NCBI GenBank assembly: GCA_023437485.1
Contig: JAEZGB010000114.1
Location: forward strand, 1-7,158
DNA from: Bacteroidota bacterium
Lineage (GTDB): Bacteria; Bacteroidota; Bacteroidia; Flavobacteriales; Flavobacteriaceae
Length of the DNA: 7,158 nt
Reading direction: 5' to 3'
Shown piece by piece: positions 5,702-7,158 of this stretch; the first letter of the stretch is position 1; each line of letters starts with the position of its first letter. The notes under the pieces were generated by a model. That model was given only the letters and a program-made list of their open reading frames with translations. It was not told the origin of the DNA and made no database searches. The position numbers were made by a program, and so were the translations under genes.

Positions 5702-6830
5702 AGAGCCTCTCCCCCATCTTCTTCACCATCTCATCTTTCCAAACGCGGAAATCCCCCGCTAAGATATGCCTTCTGGCCTCGCGTACCACCCACATATAAA
5801 AACCAAGGTTGTGTATCGTGGCGATTTGCTTCCCAAGGTATTCATTGGCCGCAAACAAATGACGCAGGTAGGCTTTTGAGTATTCGTGATCAACCCAGGT
5901 ATGGCCCATTTCGTCGATGGGTGAAAAATCATCTTCCCATTTGCGGTTTTTGATGTTGATGATGCCGTTGGCCGTAAAGAGCATCCCGTTGCGGGCATTT
6001 CTGGTGGGCATTACACAATCAAACATGTCAATTCCCAACGCAATATTCTCCAAAATATTGATCGGAGTGCCCACGCCCATCAGGTAACGCGGTTTGTCTT
6101 TTGGAAGGATTTCGGTGACCACTTCGGTCATGGCGTACATTTCCTCGGCGGGCTCGCCAACGCTCAAACCCCCAATAGCATTCCCCTGCTGACCGGAATT
6201 GGCAATATACTCGGCACTTTGGCGCCTTAGATCTTTATAAGTACTTCCCTGTACAATCGGGAAAAACGTCTGCTCATAGCCGTATTTGACGGGTGTCTTT
6301 TCAAGGTGTGCAATGCATCGGTCCAGCCAGCGATGAGTCATGTGCATTGACCGTGTGGCGTAACGGTAATCGCACGGGTACGGAGTACATTCGTCAAAAG
6401 CCATGATGATATCGGCCCCGATGGTGCGCTGGATCTCCATCACATTCTCGGGCGTAAATACGTGATATGATCCGTCAATGTGCGATTTGAATTTCACGCC
6501 CTCCTCTTTGATCTTGCGGTTCGCCGAAAGCGAATAGACCTGATAACCGCCGCTGTCGGTTAAAATGTTGCGGTCCCAATTCATGAATTTATGGAGCCCG
6601 CCTGCCTTTTCCAGGATCGCGGTTTGCGGCCTTAAATATAAGTGGTATGTATTTCCAAGGATGATGTCGGGGTTTATCTCCTCCCGAAGCTCGCGCTGGT
6701 GGACGCCCTTAACCGATGCCACCGTGCCCACCGGCATGAATATGGGGGTCTCAATGGTGCCGTGATCGGTCGTGATGGTACCGGCCCGTGCCTGCGATTG
6801 CGCATCAGTGGCCAAAAGTTCAAACTGCAT
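5700..6830 (-). CDS. tgt: Queuine tRNA-ribosyltransferase (tRNA-guanine transglycosylase)
   Basis: The enzyme swaps guanine-34 for preQ1 in the anticodon of tRNAs for Asp, Asn, His and Tyr, a late step of queuosine synthesis. The 376-residue product is full length (family about 375). Visible elements are TPIFMPVGT near the N-terminus, ILTDSGGYQV with the general-base Asp92, AFDECTPYP with Asp146 and Cys148, VQGS with Gln194, the base-recognition stretch IGGLSVGE (219-226), and DMFDCVMPTRNARNG with the likely nucleophile Asp271. The zinc site is unusual: by alignment from memory to E. coli TGT (Cys302/304/307, His333) the three Cys positions are Gly309, Thr311 and Asp314, while His340 in TIHN remains. 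The ATG at 6830 fits the family start and lies 17 nt after a good -7 element. The gene is flanked by inverted 40-bp repeats, and its stop lies in an octamer array. Other queuosine genes are not in view. Confidence 0.96.
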   Translation of the reverse strand: MQFELLATDAQSQARAGTITTDHGTIETPIFMPVGTVASVKGVHQRELREEINPDIILGNTYHLYLRPQTAILEKAGGLHKFMNWDRNILTDSGGYQVYSLSANRKIKEEGVKFKSHIDGSYHVFTPENVMEIQRTIGADIIMAFDECTPYPCDYRYATRSMHMTHRWLDRCIAHLEKTPVKYGYEQTFFPIVQGSTYKDLRRQSAEYIANSGQQGNAIGGLSVGEPAEEMYAMTEVVTEILPKDKPRYLMGVGTPINILENIALGIDMFDCVMPTRNARNGMLFTANGIINIKNRKWEDDFSPIDEMGHTWVDHEYSKAYLRHLFAANEYLGKQIATIHNLGFYMWVVREARRHILAGDFRVWKDEMVKKMGERL

Positions 6831-6847
6831 AAGGATAAATTAGCCGG

Positions 6848-6855
6848 CAAAGATA
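6848..6855 (-). promoter_or_regulatory. tgt promoter -7 element
   Basis: TATCTTTG on the minus strand matches TAnnTTTG exactly and is the same octamer as in the accA promoter. It ends 17 nt before the tgt ATG. No TTG is found 17-23 nt upstream; that place is taken by a block of AAAACCC repeats (minus strand), so the -33 element is absent or unusual. Confidence 0.62.
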
Positions 6856-6856
6856 A

Positions 6857-6894
6857 GGGTTTTGGGTTTTGGGTTTTGGGTTATATGTTTTGGG
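6857..6894 (+). repeat. GGGTTTT heptamer repeat, potential G-quadruplex
   Basis: On the plus strand four GGG runs (6857-6859, 6864-6866, 6871-6873 and 6878-6880) are separated by exactly TTTT, and a fifth GGG follows at 6892-6894 after ATG and TTTT. This fits the G3+N1-7 quadruplex rule. The G-rich strand is the template strand for tgt, and the block starts one base upstream of the tgt -7 element, filling its spacer and -33 region. Confidence 0.8.
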
Positions 6895-6928
6895 TAGTGA
6901 ATTCTATGTTCGGGTTAAATATTCAAAC

Positions 6929-6968
6929 CTTCACCCGAGCCTGCAAGGCGAACGGAGCGTAAGCTAAA
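6929..6968 (-). repeat. 40-bp repeat, copy B (inverted partner of 5513-5552)
   Basis: All 40 bases match copy A in inverted orientation; beyond a mismatch at 6969, eight more bases (TTTCAAAT) also match. On the other side, similarity to ATTTGAA continues imperfectly. It lies 98 nt upstream of the tgt start, so the two copies enclose the whole tgt gene, its -7 element and the G-run block. Confidence 0.92.
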
Positions 6969-6996
6969 CTTTCAAATTTTCAAATTTCTTCAAATT
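6963..6996 (-). repeat. Octamer units leading into repeat copy B
   Basis: On the minus strand AATTTGAA occurs at 6989-6996, 6979-6986 and 6971-6978 (the first two are 2 nt apart, the last two are adjacent), followed by AGTTTAGC (6963-6970) and then the GC-rich core of copy B. The main unit is the same as in the array after tgt. Confidence 0.65.
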
Positions 6997-7000
6997 TCCT

Positions 7001-7116
7001 GGGCGTGCCGGCGCAACCGGATTATCACATAAATCGGCACAACGGGCGCCGTCGGGCTGTCCGCTGTAGTTTTGCTGCGCTCGCTTCGGAAAAGCTGCCG
7101 CTGCCATCCCTCACGC
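7001..7116. repeat. GC-rich dyad element resembling a flavobacterial intergenic repeat
   Basis: This GC-rich block starts GGGCGTGCCGG, contains GGGCTGTCCGCT (7054-7065) and ends GCCGCTGCCATCCCTCACGC (7097-7116). The centre (about 7067-7096) is an imperfect hairpin in which AGTTTT faces AAAAGCT. A further 6-bp inverted pair, GTGCCG/CGGCAC, lies at 7005-7010 and 7034-7039. The three blocks match what I remember of a high-copy intergenic repeat in Flavobacterium genomes; that is memory and was not searched. The frame open through it on the minus strand is rich in Arg, Ser and Ala and does not look like a protein. Confidence 0.5.
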
Positions 7117-7158
7117 GGCTCGGCAAACACCCGGATATACCAAAATCAATCTGAAAGC

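Noticed and set aside
6831..6960. preQ1 riboswitch in front of tgt
   Set aside because: The leader after the -7 element is under 20 nt and shows no preQ1-I hairpin with an A-rich tail; there is no room for an aptamer.
6642..6962. Plus-strand open frame running over the tgt start, the G-run block and copy B
   Set aside because: It is antisense to tgt for more than half its length, then translates simple repeats; no coding character.

Overview
The window looks like the chromosome of a Flavobacteriia member (phylum Bacteroidota). Three things point there. The gene order dnaB, accA, EamA transporter, LptF/LptG permease, tgt is one I recall from flavobacteria. Upstream of both accA and tgt sits TATCTTTG, which fits the Bacteroidota -7 promoter element TAnnTTTG. 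No gene has a clear Shine-Dalgarno sequence. Base composition seems higher in G+C than in most Flavobacterium species, but this was judged by eye and not computed. All five complete genes are housekeeping types.

Layout: positions 1-663 (+) hold the C-terminal part of a YihY/BrkB-type membrane protein whose start lies outside the window. It converges on dnaB (703-2244, -), the replicative helicase. A rho-independent terminator (2334-2365) separates dnaB from accA (2386-3339, -), which has its own well-formed promoter (3361-3392). Further along the minus strand are an EamA/DMT permease (3547-4425), an LptG-like lipopolysaccharide-export permease (4412-5488, overlapping the EamA gene by 14 nt) and tgt, queuine tRNA-ribosyltransferase (5700-6830). 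Transcription on this strand runs tgt, lptG-like, EamA, then accA, then dnaB. The overlap suggests the permease and transporter are co-transcribed.

The most unusual material is between the genes. Degenerate 8-bp tandem units, mostly starting AAT, form arrays at 3399-3446, 3513-3552, 5495-5518, 5662-5701 and 6963-6996. Two five-unit arrays share the same internal order although their unit sequences differ, and each supplies the stop codon of the gene in front of it (EamA and tgt). A perfect 40-bp inverted repeat (5513-5552 and 6929-6968) flanks tgt. Four GGG runs spaced by TTTT (6857-6880) lie directly against the tgt -7 element. The gene-free right end (6831-7158) holds the tgt promoter, the G-run block, one copy of the 40-bp repeat, an octamer array and a GC-rich dyad element (7001-7116) that resembles an intergenic repeat I remember from flavobacterial genomes. 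I recognise nothing in 7117-7158.

The genes act in separate core processes: replication, the first step of fatty-acid synthesis, outer-membrane lipid export, tRNA modification and small-molecule transport. I see no defence system, CRISPR array, tRNA, rRNA or transposase gene. The candidates for something undescribed are the octamer arrays and the repeats around tgt.
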